From contig NZ_JROZ02000004.1 of assembly GCF_000765665.2 (NCBI RefSeq), positions 62,001 to 126,000 of the forward strand: 64,000 bases of DNA, given 5' to 3'. The notes beneath the pieces were generated by a model. The model made no database searches, had not been told where the DNA came from, and was given only the letters and a program-made list of their open reading frames with translations. Shown here in pieces: positions 1 to 8,688 of the stretch; the first letter of the stretch is position 1, and each line of letters starts with the position of its first letter. A program made the translations under genes and the position numbers. This stretch comes from Helicobacter sp. MIT 05-5293 (GTDB lineage: Bacteria > Campylobacterota > Campylobacteria > Campylobacterales > Helicobacteraceae).

Positions 1-734
1 ATCTTTTGCATCAGATTCTCATCACACAAGGGTGTCGGTGTGTATGCGCCCATACCCCCTGTATTTGGACCTTTATCACCCGAAAGTAAGCGTTTATGAT
101 CTTGACATGCACTTAACATCACAAAATCTTCTCCATCGCAAACAGCAAAAACGGATAATTCATAACCCTCCAAAAACTCCTCAATCACGACACGTTTTCC
201 CGCATCTCCAAAACTCTCTCCCTCAAGCATTTTGTAGGCTGTCTCTTTTGCTTCTTGATGACTCTGCGCGATAATCACCCCTTTGCCCGCGCATAAGCCA
301 TCAGCTTTCACAACAATAGGCGGTGTGAGTGTATCAATAAAAGATTCTATAAGATGCCTATCATCTGACTGAATATATCTTGCGGTAGGGACTTGAATCT
401 TTGCGACAAAATCTTTCATAAATGCTTTGCTTGATTCTAATTGTGCAGCTTGCTTGCTCGGACCAAACACACGAATATGATGGGCGCGTAAAAAATCACT
501 CAATCCCTCACTTAGCGGAGCTTCAGGACCAATAATCACCAATGTAATACCAAGCTTTTGAATAGAATCTACAATCTCTTGAGGTGTTTTTGCAAGGAGA
601 TTGACCCCTAGTCTTGTAGTCGCACCATTACCCGGCGCAAAATAAAGTTTCTGCACTCTTTTGTCTTGACTTAGGGCTAACCCCATTGCGTATTCTCGAC
701 CACCATTACCGATGATTAATATATGTTCTTGCAC
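1..734 (-). CDS. purD: Phosphoribosylamine--glycine ligase, 3' end outside window
   Basis: This is the N-terminal ~244 residues of PurD, which joins glycine to phosphoribosylamine in purine synthesis in the cytosol. The first residues carry the family's glycine-rich start (IIGNGGREYAMGLAL). Typical ATP-grasp segments follow, such as VKADGLCAGKGVIIA and GDKGPNTGGMGAYTP. The chosen start is GTG at 734, preceded by AAAGGA about 10 bases upstream. The reading frame is open to the left edge, so the gene is cut by the window and not broken. Its start overlaps the end of a small membrane-protein frame upstream. The family assignment is secure; the GTG start is the uncertain part. Confidence 0.93.
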   Translation of the reverse strand, partial: MQEHILIIGNGGREYAMGLALSQDKRVQKLYFAPGNGATTRLGVNLLAKTPQEIVDSIQKLGITLVIIGPEAPLSEGLSDFLRAHHIRVFGPSKQAAQLESSKAFMKDFVAKIQVPTARYIQSDDRHLIESFIDTLTPPIVVKADGLCAGKGVIIAQSHQEAKETAYKMLEGESFGDAGKRVVIEEFLEGYELSVFAVCDGEDFVMLSACQDHKRLLSGDKGPNTGGMGAYTPTPLCDENLMQK

Positions 735-834
735 TTTTATTTATTCCTTTAATAAACCCCCAAATGAGCGTTACCCCAATTGCGTAGCCTAAAAAAGCCA
801 CAAACAGAGCCAAGAGAATCTCTTTAGGCGACAA
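706..834 (-). CDS. Small membrane-protein frame overlapping purD start, no clear start codon
   Basis: A 42-residue frame with one hydrophobic segment (LFVAFLGYAIGVTLIWGF) and a basic tail (IKGINKSART) lies just upstream of purD and overlaps it by 29 bases. The composition looks like a real one-pass membrane protein. However, an in-frame TGA stands at 858-856 and no ATG follows it, so only TTG at 834 is available as a start. It may be a short TTG-started gene, or the remnant of a longer gene whose 5' part has decayed. The function is unknown. Confidence 0.4.
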   Translation of the reverse strand: MSPKEILLALFVAFLGYAIGVTLIWGFIKGINKSARTYINHR

Positions 835-1072
835 ATCCTCACTATCTTTGATAGCTCAAGCAGAAACACCGAACACACAGAAATCACTACGATTAGCTCA
901 AAAAATCTTTTAGTAACAGACTAGCGTTGTGAAAGAAACACGCATCATCTAGGTTAGCGCAATTATAGGCTAAGAAGGATTAAAAAAAAATTATAGACTT
1001 TTAAAGAGTTTTTTATTAAATAATCCCTAAAATCATCACTGCTTCAAATCTTATCAAAACAGGGAGTGGGAT

Positions 1073-3492
1073 ATGTTTTCATCTATTTTTAATCGCCGAC
1101 TTTTTTATTGTCTAGCTATAGATTGCATTGTCAATGTGTTTATTTATAGCTTCCTAGATGTAGCGGGGGGGGGGCAAGAGAGATTCGAAAGTTTATCTTA
1201 ACGCCTCTTCTCAATGATTTTTTACTTTTTTACTGCCTCTTTTATCTTAGCTCCTTTCTCCCCAAGACTTTTACTCATATCTTTCAAATCTTTCTCGTCC
1301 TTCTTGTCTCTTTGATTGCTTTGGTGGATTGTTTTCTTATCCTTACCTTTCAGACATCACTCAATGTCGTTTTCTTTGAAATATTCCTAAGCACTAATCC
1401 ACAAGAAGCACAAGAATTTCTCTCTACTTATTTGAATGTAAAAATATTAATCCTTATAGGAATTTTGATTCTTTTTAACCTTGCTTTTTTCTTGCTGCCA
1501 ATCAAGACTCCCACGCTTAAGCCGCACCCCAAAATTGCTTTTGCACTTTTTGCTATTATTGTCGTAAGTGTAGGAACTAAAGCATTGCGTGTAGATGACC
1601 CCATAAGCTACTACGCAGAAAAAGTCAATCTCATGCGATGGGTAGAAACAATCACGCAAGGCATCATATCGCAAAATGCTTACATAGCGCAATATCGCGA
1701 ACTTAATAAAGAAATGAACGAAAAGCTTTCCAAACCCTACCCGATTCTTGAAAATAATTTGCAGCTTCCGCGTGTGATTCTTATCATTGGAGAATCCACG
1801 CAACGCAACTTTATGAGCCTCTATGGCTATGACTTGCCTACTACACCGATTTTAGATGAGCTTAAGTCAAAAGGGAATCTCTTTGTGTTTAATGATGTGA
1901 TTGCGCCACACGCTCATACAAATACTGCCTTAAGCAAGATACTTACCTTTAGTCGCTATGAAAATGCCTCTACGCCGTGGTTTAAACAGCAAAATCTCAT
2001 TGATGTAATGAATCTTAGCGGTTATCATAGCATTTGGCTAAGCAATCAAGAAGCGATTTCCATTTGGGGCAATGCTCCTGAAGTAATCGCACAAAGGGCA
2101 AAGCAAACGCTCTTTAGCACTTATAGCAATAGCCATAATGTGGGCAAAACTTATGATGGAATACTTCTTTCGATGCTTGATAAACACTCAATCCCTCAAG
2201 ATTCTAAACTCTTTTATGTCTTTCATTTAATGGGGACGCATTTAACCTATCGCGAACGTTACCCCAAAGACTTTAATAAATTCAGTGCTGATGATATGCT
2301 TCATCTCAACACACAAGCTGTAGATTCTGCACAATCGCTGTTTCACCTCAATAAAAAACAAGCGCAAACACAAGCAGAATACGCCAATGCAATACTCTAT
2401 AATGATTTTGTCGTGGGTGAGATTATGCAACGATTTGCCGATGAAGAATCTATCATCTTTTTCTTGAGTGATCATGGCGATGAAGTCTATAATTTTAGGG
2501 ATTTTTCAGGACACGCAGAATCAATGTCTTCAAGATTTATGATAGAAATCCCTTTTATGATTTATATGAGTGATATTTTCAAGCAAAAACACCCCGACAT
2601 CGTGCAAAAAGTGCAAGATTCACAGAATCTCCCCTTTATGAGTGATGATTTTATCCATGCTTTCCTTGATTTGCTCGGTATCAAAACGCAAGATACCCTT
2701 AGTAATGCAAGCCCTTTTAGCGCGACTTATCACAAAAATCGTGCTAGAATCTTTGGAGGCAAGGATTATGATAAGGAACTAAAAGATGATGACCTTAGCT
2801 TCATTGTCCCCTCCAAGCTATGGCTACACCGAGTTGATGAAATAGCAAAATTTAACGATTTTTGCGATAAATATTATGGCTTTGAAATCGATGTGCATTT
2901 TTTAGACACACCCGAGCCGTATTTTGATGTAGGACATGACGGATTAGAAGACAGCATTGGTTTGGATTTAGATGAGATGTTTAAAATAATCAGTGAGACA
3001 CTACAGCTTGAAAATACAACGGGGGGGGGGGATAAGGTAGGACTTTGGATTGATTTTAAGAATCTAAATGAATCAAACGCACAATCTTCTTTACAAATCC
3101 TCAAAGACCTCACTGAAAAACACTATTTTTCACCACGTCAAATTATCGTAGAAAGCTCACAATACCGACTCTTAGAATCCTTTAAACAATCAGGATTTTT
3201 CACCTCTTATTATGTGCCTTATTATGCTAAAGAAGATTTGAAAACAAAAAGCGAGGAAATTATTGAGAATCTCCAAATGATTGCACAAAGTGGCTGTGTC
3301 GATGCAGTGAGCTTTGCGTATTACTTGCATGATTTTATCAAAACTGCAAACCTGCAAAATATTCAAGGAGAAGATATGCCATTATTAACTTGGAATCAAG
3401 GGGATAATTGGCAAAAGAACGCACAAACAAAAGCTTTTTATGACCCCCAAATGAAAGTCATTCTAGTGGGTGAAAGGGGAGATTATCGGTAG
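1073..3492 (+). CDS. Phase-variable EptA-like phosphoethanolamine transferase fused to a GDPD-like domain (currently frame-off)
   Basis: The gene starts at ATG 1073 after AGGGAG, runs 30 codons and enters a G10 tract (1165-1174) that throws it into a stop at 1199-1201. With 11 or 8 G the frame joins the long downstream frame to 3492, giving about 806 residues. The protein would have N-terminal membrane helices and then an alkaline-phosphatase-fold transferase. Visible transferase motifs are the nucleophile loop IIGESTQRNFMSLYGY, HLMGTH and FLSDHGDE. The last ~230 residues resemble glycerophosphodiester phosphodiesterases (WLHRVDEI, FEIDVHF, FDVGHD). Such transferases decorate lipid A or other surface targets with phosphoethanolamine. 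A second tract, G11, lies inside the C-terminal domain. The 3' end overlaps truA by 30 bases on the opposite strand. The substrate is not shown by the sequence. Confidence 0.8.
1165..1174 (+). repeat. Poly-G tract G10 near the 5' end of the transferase gene
   Basis: Ten consecutive G lie at codons 31-34 of the gene starting at 1073. With ten G the frame ends nine codons later. Adding one G or removing two restores the full-length frame. Such homopolymers change length by slipped-strand mispairing in Helicobacter and act as on/off switches. Confidence 0.85.
3021..3031 (+). repeat. Poly-G tract G11 in the C-terminal GDPD-like domain
   Basis: Eleven consecutive G encode the residues around TTGGGDK and are in frame at this length. 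A change of one G would truncate the GDPD-like half while leaving the transferase half intact, so this tract could switch the second domain separately from the first tract. Confidence 0.85.
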
Positions 3493-4236
3493 ATTCTGAT
3501 AAACAACCTTGCACAAATACAAGCCATAGGGGCTAATAGGATAAGTATAGCTTTGTTTGTGTGCTTGAAGCTGGGCGATAAAATCCTCACGAGAAAGCTC
3601 GCCGCGGCTCACTGCAAGGGCTGCACCTATCATCAATCGCACTTGCGCCCTTAAGAATCCGCTCCCTTCAATATACACAACCCTAAGATTCTGATAATGA
3701 TAGAATCTCACCTTATAAATGCTCCGCACATCGTCTTTGGTAAATGAGCCATTTTTCTTGAACATCGTAAAATTATGCGTGCCGACAAAAAGATGAAGCA
3801 TTGCTTGAAATAATTGTTCATCACCGATTCTTTCATAAGAAAGATAGGCAGATTCAAAGGGTGAGGGCAAAGTCGGGCTAATCAAATAGCGATAAGCCCT
3901 TGCCTTAGCATCAAATCGAGGGTGAAAATCCTTATCCACAGGATATAAGGTGCGGATACAAATATGCGGATAAAGTTTTGTGTTTAAGAGTTTGGCAAAG
4001 GCTTGAAGAGATTCTGAAGTATTTTGCAAATGATCGCATGTAAATCGTATAACCTGTCTTGTAGCATGCACACCTTTATCTGTCCGTCCTGCGCCGATGA
4101 TAGGAGAGAAAATCCCCACTCTTGCAAAAGATTCTTGTAATGCACCTAAAACGCTTTTAATGTGAGTTTCTTTTTGCTTTGCAAAGCCGCTAAACGCGCT
4201 ACCATCATAAGCGATAATGGCAGCATAAAAACCCAT
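3463..4236 (-). CDS. truA: tRNA pseudouridine synthase A
   Basis: TruA makes pseudouridine at positions 38-40 of tRNA anticodon arms. The catalytic-Asp motif GAGRTDKGVHA is present, with downstream family segments such as FHPRFDAKARAYRY and LRAQVRLMIGA. ATG at 4236 is chosen (MGFYAAIIAYDG). It shares a base with the TAA of the upstream permease gene (TAATG), which suggests translational coupling. A frame extension to 4290 would add 18 unlikely residues inside the upstream gene. The protein has 257 residues, near the family norm. The 3' end overlaps the convergent transferase gene by 30 bases. Confidence 0.92.
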   Translation of the reverse strand: MGFYAAIIAYDGSAFSGFAKQKETHIKSVLGALQESFARVGIFSPIIGAGRTDKGVHATRQVIRFTCDHLQNTSESLQAFAKLLNTKLYPHICIRTLYPVDKDFHPRFDAKARAYRYLISPTLPSPFESAYLSYERIGDEQLFQAMLHLFVGTHNFTMFKKNGSFTKDDVRSIYKVRFYHYQNLRVVYIEGSGFLRAQVRLMIGAALAVSRGELSREDFIAQLQAHKQSYTYPISPYGLYLCKVVYQNLPIISPFTH

Positions 4237-5255
4237 TAATAAAACCTTGCAATAAATTTTCGGTATAAAACAAAAGAAGCCACAAACCACAAAAGAGGGA
4301 TAGTCAGCATACCTGTGAGCGGAAAATGCTCTGAAACAATGTGCATAGCGATAAAATACAAAGCCACTGAAGTAATCACATAAAAATAAGACATATTCGA
4401 CTTAAAGCGCGGATTGGCAATCCCAAACAACGGCACTAAAAAAAGCGACACTAAAGGGAATAATGACACCATAATGGCTTGTGCAAGTTTGCGAGCCTTA
4501 CTAGCACTATGGGGAGTAAGGACTTCTCCCCAATACTCTAATAAATCATAACTCTTTAATTGTGGTTCGCTGACATTTTGTCGCACACTCATTTGATGAT
4601 AATCCACTCTTTTAATCTCTTTTTGCGAGGCAAAATACGCACTGCCTTCTTGTAAGTCAAGCTCAAACAAGCCTTGATTATTGTTTGTCTTACCTGATTG
4701 CGCGACAATAAAAGTATCGCCCTCAAAGCCATTTTCAGAGAATAGAATCAGATTCTTATACACACGATTTTTGACACTATCAACATACACAAGCCAATCG
4801 CCAAGCTTTTGCCCAAACTCGCCGGGTTTGATATTCACATCAATATCTGCTCTTTTTTGAGCGATAAAATTCTTTGAAGCACTATGCGTCAAAGGAAGCA
4901 TTACTAATGAAAAAATGAGCAAAACAGATGTAACGATCAATGTAATGGGGAAAAAATATTTCACAATCGCTAAAGGTTTTACCCCTAAAGAAAAACACAC
5001 CATGAGCTCATAATCATACGCCAAACGCGAAATTGATAATACCAATGCGGCAAAAAAGGTAATAGGCACGATAAAAAAGAGATTTCCGGGTATAAGATAG
5101 ACAAAAAGTGTCCCTAAATCTATAAAACTCATCTTTACTACATAAGTGCGCCCTGCAATATCAATCAAAAGCACCACAGATGCGATAAAAAGCAAAACGA
5201 AAAAAAAGGGAAAAAAGACTTGAGAAAACGAAGTAAATAAATAACGTTTCAGCAT
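4236..5255 (-). CDS. lptF: LptF/LptG (YjgP/YjgQ) family permease of LPS export
   Basis: This is a 339-residue inner-membrane permease. It has N-terminal transmembrane helices (from MLKRYLFTSFSQVFFPFF), a large periplasmic middle region and C-terminal helices (IMVSLFPLVSLFLVPLFG). That layout is the LptF/LptG fold, which with LptB and LptC extracts lipopolysaccharide from the inner membrane. The start at 5255 overlaps the stop of the upstream gene (TGATG), and its stop overlaps truA, so the three genes are translated in tight succession. F versus G cannot be decided firmly; epsilonproteobacteria often carry one such gene per locus. Confidence 0.82.
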   Translation of the reverse strand: MLKRYLFTSFSQVFFPFFFVLLFIASVVLLIDIAGRTYVVKMSFIDLGTLFVYLIPGNLFFIVPITFFAALVLSISRLAYDYELMVCFSLGVKPLAIVKYFFPITLIVTSVLLIFSLVMLPLTHSASKNFIAQKRADIDVNIKPGEFGQKLGDWLVYVDSVKNRVYKNLILFSENGFEGDTFIVAQSGKTNNNQGLFELDLQEGSAYFASQKEIKRVDYHQMSVRQNVSEPQLKSYDLLEYWGEVLTPHSASKARKLAQAIMVSLFPLVSLFLVPLFGIANPRFKSNMSYFYVITSVALYFIAMHIVSEHFPLTGMLTIPLLWFVASFVLYRKFIARFY

Positions 5256-5917
5256 CACACAAACTTCCAAAAGGGCGATGTGATATAGACTAAAAGCACG
5301 CCTATAAACATAAAAAATACAAAAGGAAGTTTAATATCCCTGATTTGAGTTTTTTGAAAGATTCCCAAAAAAATAGCATACAAAAGTGCAATAAAACTTC
5401 CCGCAAATACACTTAAAAGAGCAAAAAAGATATCAAACGCGACCCCTAAGCCACTTAAAACAATAATATCTGCCTCGCCTATAATATCTTTACGCGTAAG
5501 ACTTTGATAAAAAATCTTTAGTGCAAAGAAAATACCCCCTAATCCAAATCCGATAAAAATACGACTAAACAATTCACTCAAATCTCTATGCAGATACAAA
5601 AACGCATACGCGACACACATCATCAAAAATAAGAAATTAAGTGCATCGGGGATAGCAAGACATTTGATATCAATCAATCCCAACACACATAAAAGCATTA
5701 AAATACTATATGAGAGGAAAAAAATCTGATAAGGTAATCCAAGAAAAATCGTTGAGAAATAAATAATCACAGAAACACAGAGGAGAAAAAGGAAATAAAC
5801 AAAATTAGGGTATTTTTTGAGTTCAAAGTCTTCTTGGCTTGTGTAAAAATGCACCAAGAACGCTCCTGTATATCCTACTATTAAAGAAATAATAGCAAAA
5901 ATAGTCATAGCACTCAC
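5255..5917 (-). CDS. A24-family prepilin peptidase-like protein lacking the methylase region
   Basis: This is a 220-residue polytopic membrane protein with the two aspartate sites of the A24 (PilD-like) peptidases: DIKCLAIPD, and GEADIIVLSGLG in place of the usual GxGD. It lacks the N-terminal cytoplasmic methyltransferase domain found in classical PilD, so it is a minimal form. Such enzymes cleave leader peptides of type IV pilin-like proteins at the inner membrane. No pilin genes are seen nearby; the neighbours are pcm and an Lpt permease, both very close. The family call rests on the aspartate motifs and topology. Confidence 0.75.
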   Translation of the reverse strand: MSAMTIFAIISLIVGYTGAFLVHFYTSQEDFELKKYPNFVYFLFLLCVSVIIYFSTIFLGLPYQIFFLSYSILMLLCVLGLIDIKCLAIPDALNFLFLMMCVAYAFLYLHRDLSELFSRIFIGFGLGGIFFALKIFYQSLTRKDIIGEADIIVLSGLGVAFDIFFALLSVFAGSFIALLYAIFLGIFQKTQIRDIKLPFVFFMFIGVLLVYITSPFWKFV

Positions 5918-5923
5918 TCCAAT

Positions 5924-6556
5924 TTATTGTAAAATCCCATCTTGAATATCCACAAACAAACATTCACTTAGATTCTCACCCCTATCAAGCTGCCCCCTAG
6001 ACTTAACAAAACGTTTAATAACTTGCTTATTTCCTTCCAATAGAGGAACGACTATCACGCCACCTTCACTAAGCTGCTCCACAAGAGTATGTGGGATACT
6101 CTTTGCGCATGCAGAAAACAAAATCGCATCAAAAGGCGCGTATTCCTCCCACCCCTTTTGTCCATCAGCAAGCTTTGTAAAGATATTGTGCGCTTGTAAA
6201 AGTCTAAAACGTTCTTTTGCCTCATTCAATAGCTTGCCAATGCGTTCAATACTAAAGACGCGTCTAAACATTTTAGAAAATATCATTGCCTGATATCCAC
6301 TCCCACAGCCAACTTCTAACACAGAATCTCCTCCATTGGGAGCAAGGTATTCACTCATTTTTGCCACTGTCAAAGGAGAGCTAATCCATTGAGAATCAAC
6401 CATAGGCAAAGCATCAAGACTATAGGCTAAATGTTTCAATGCAGAAGGCACAAATATTTCTCTATCCACAGCAATAAGTGCTTCTCGCACCTTAGGAGAC
6501 AGCGGGAAAATCCTCTGTATCTCTTCGCACATTTGTTGAGCCATTCGTGTTTGCAT
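5924..6556 (-). CDS. pcm: Protein-L-isoaspartate O-methyltransferase
   Basis: This SAM-dependent repair enzyme methylates isoaspartyl residues in aged proteins. Family features are REIFVPSALKHLAYSLDALP near the N terminus, WISSPLTVAKM, and the SAM-binding loop VLEVGCGSGYQA. At 210 residues it has the normal length. Its ATG at 6556 overlaps the TAA of the upstream hydrolase gene (TAATG), indicating coupled translation. It is part of the leftward run from nrdB to truA. Confidence 0.93.
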   Translation of the reverse strand: MQTRMAQQMCEEIQRIFPLSPKVREALIAVDREIFVPSALKHLAYSLDALPMVDSQWISSPLTVAKMSEYLAPNGGDSVLEVGCGSGYQAMIFSKMFRRVFSIERIGKLLNEAKERFRLLQAHNIFTKLADGQKGWEEYAPFDAILFSACAKSIPHTLVEQLSEGGVIVVPLLEGNKQVIKRFVKSRGQLDRGENLSECLFVDIQDGILQ

Positions 6557-7293
6557 TAGTTAATCCGAATCCCCGTATTGACATATTTGCGCATTCTTGA
6601 AGTTTCACTAATATCCACTTCACACGCCACAAATGATTTTTTATCATTTTTATACACAATCCCGTAAGGCGTGATGATTGAGCTTCCTTTTGCCATCGTA
6701 TCGTTAGCACTATTACTTGAGACCACAAAAGCTTGATTGGCAATAGCAAGAGCTTGTGAGAGAATCTCAAAATGGTTTTTACGAGCTTTTGCCCATTGCG
6801 CAGGGATAAAAATAATATCCGCGCCTCTAATCTGCTCCCAAAGCTCCACAAAACGAAGCTCAAAGCAAACCAACGCTGCGCATTTCACGCCATCAATATC
6901 AAAGATACTGATTTCACCCTTCTCTCCTGCCTTAAAATGTAGCTGCTCATCACCTAAAGTAAAAAGCTTATTTTTGCTTTGTTTATGGATAATCTCACCC
7001 TTATGAAACACTTTAAGATTGTTAAAAAACTTTTTATTTTTTTGCTCAATCATTGTCGTGATAAGCGTGTTTTTGTATTTTGCACTACATTCCAAAAGCC
7101 GCTCTGTGGCAACCTTTGAAAACTCACCTGCCTCATTGATCTTTTGATAAACAAACCCGCTAAGTGCTACTTCTGGCGTGCAAATAATGGCATTTTTACC
7201 ACAATGAGCGATAAAATCCTCAATGATTCTAAGATTCTCTTCAAAATCTTGTCCTGTTTTCATCTGCATGCTGTATAATTTTCTAGAAATCAT
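6556..7293 (-). CDS. Carbon-nitrogen (nitrilase superfamily) hydrolase
   Basis: This is a 245-residue cytosolic amidase-fold protein with the Glu-Lys-Cys triad of the nitrilase superfamily: Glu in [10 protein letters not shown], Lys in [10 protein letters not shown] and Cys in [10 protein letters not shown]. The actual substrate cannot be read from the sequence; relatives include omega-amidases and N-carbamoyl hydrolases. ATG at 7293 is chosen, 11 bases inside the end of nrdB. Longer in-frame starts lie deep in nrdB and add residues unlike the family. Confidence 0.88.
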   Translation of the reverse strand: MISRKLYSMQMKTGQDFEENLRIIEDFIAHCGKNAIICTPEVALSGFVYQKINEAGEFSKVATERLLECSAKYKNTLITTMIEQKNKKFFNNLKVFHKGEIIHKQSKNKLFTLGDEQLHFKAGEKGEISIFDIDGVKCAALVCFELRFVELWEQIRGADIIFIPAQWAKARKNHFEILSQALAIANQAFVVSSNSANDTMAKGSSIITPYGIVYKNDKKSFVACEVDISETSRMRKYVNTGIRIN

Positions 7294-8314
7294 CGAAATT
7301 AATACTCCCTTTTGCGTAATTAGTAACCTTTGCCTCAAAAAAATTCGTTTTTTGCTCATTAAAACTTGCAAATTGATCCACCCATCTAATAGGATTTTTT
7401 GAGCCATAAAGTTGTGGTAACCCTACCGCTTTCAAGCGATCATCGGCAAGATGCTGAATATACTCACGGATAATCTCTGTGGTAAGCCCGAGAATCTGCC
7501 CTTGCGTGATGTATTCTCCCCATTTAGATTCAACATCTACAGCCCTTCTAAACATTTCAATCACCTCCTCTTCAAGCGAAGGTGTGAAAAGCTCACTGCG
7601 TTCTTTACGCAAAGAATTGATCATATTCTGAAACAAAAGCAGATGCGTAACCTCATCGCGTTGAATAAAGCGAATCATTTGTGCAGAACCCAACATCTTC
7701 CCACTTCGAGCTAATGTATAAAAAAATGAGAATCCACTATAAAAATAAATACCCTCTAAAATTTGATTAGCAAACATTGCTTTGAGCAAATTACGCTCAC
7801 TTGGTTGCTGTGCGAGTTCGATATATACATTGGCAATATGGTCATTTTTACTTCTTAGTTGCATATCTACACGCCACATATCATAAATTTCATCAGTATT
7901 CACCGAGATAGATTCTACCATCACTGCATAGCTTTGAGAATGCAATGCCTCCTCAAAAGCCTGCCGCACAAGGATAAGGTTAATTTCAGGGCTTGTGATA
8001 TAAGGATTGACATTATCAATCAAATTATTTGTCTGTAAAGAATCCATAAAAATAAGTTGAGCAAGGGCACGATCATAGCCTAATTTTTCTTGTGCAGTGA
8101 GTCCGCCATTATAATCACGTTTATCCGCATTCATATTGACTTCTTCGGGAAACCAAGTATTTGCCAACATTACTTTCCATAAATTATACGCCCATTGATA
8201 CTTTATTCTATTAAGATCAAAAATACTTGTGGGATTGCCACCAAAAATTTTTCTATCTGAAACACTCTCTTGAGATTCGGGATTATAAATTTGTTTGCGA
8301 TGGATAGTGTTCAT
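7283..8314 (-). CDS. nrdB: Ribonucleotide reductase class Ia, small (beta) subunit
   Basis: This subunit holds the diiron-tyrosyl radical needed to reduce ribonucleotides. The metal ligands are visible in order: Asp in FMDSLQTN, Glu/His in EEALHSQSY, Glu in QILEGIYFY, and Glu/His in [11 protein letters not shown]. In EALHSQSY the Tyr lies seven residues after the Glu, matching the radical Tyr of E. coli R2. The start is ATG 8314 (MNTIHRKQ), with AAAGGG about 9 bases upstream. It is the first gene of the leftward operon. No nrdA is in the window, which is usual for Helicobacter. Confidence 0.95.
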   Translation of the reverse strand: MNTIHRKQIYNPESQESVSDRKIFGGNPTSIFDLNRIKYQWAYNLWKVMLANTWFPEEVNMNADKRDYNGGLTAQEKLGYDRALAQLIFMDSLQTNNLIDNVNPYITSPEINLILVRQAFEEALHSQSYAVMVESISVNTDEIYDMWRVDMQLRSKNDHIANVYIELAQQPSERNLLKAMFANQILEGIYFYSGFSFFYTLARSGKMLGSAQMIRFIQRDEVTHLLLFQNMINSLRKERSELFTPSLEEEVIEMFRRAVDVESKWGEYITQGQILGLTTEIIREYIQHLADDRLKAVGLPQLYGSKNPIRWVDQFASFNEQKTNFFEAKVTNYAKGSINFDDF

Positions 8315-8548
8315 TGATAATAACCCTTTGAAAAACATTTTAATTATTCTATTGAAGAATAGAATTGTAACTCAATTAAACTTTAAGATGCTTTACAAAT
8401 CTAGTTTGTCTTGTTTTCTTTTTCTTTGCCTTATTTTCCTCTATTTGAAGGCTTTTCAAACAAAAAATCTATTTCAGATAAAAGTTTCAGAATCTTTTAA
8501 ACATTAACAAAGTAGAATCTCACCTTTTAATCTTCACAACAGACACAC

Positions 8549-8632
8549 GCGGGAGTGGCGAAATGGCAGACGCACCAGACTTAGGATCTGGCGCCGCAAG
8601 GTGTGGAGGTTCAAGTCCTCTCTCCCGCACCA
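8549..8632 (+). tRNA. tRNA-Leu (anticodon TAG)
   Basis: This 84-base tRNA has a 7-bp acceptor stem (GCGGGAG with CTCCCGC) and an encoded CCA end. It also has a long variable arm, a TTCAAGTCC T loop and an anticodon stem CCAGA/TCTGG closing loop CTTAGGA. The anticodon TAG reads CUN leucine codons. It stands alone between nrdB (divergent) and dxs (convergent). Confidence 0.97.
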
Positions 8633-8688
8633 TTACTTACAATTTCCTTACTTGATTTTATTAACCAAAAGTCCAAAAATTGCAGATT

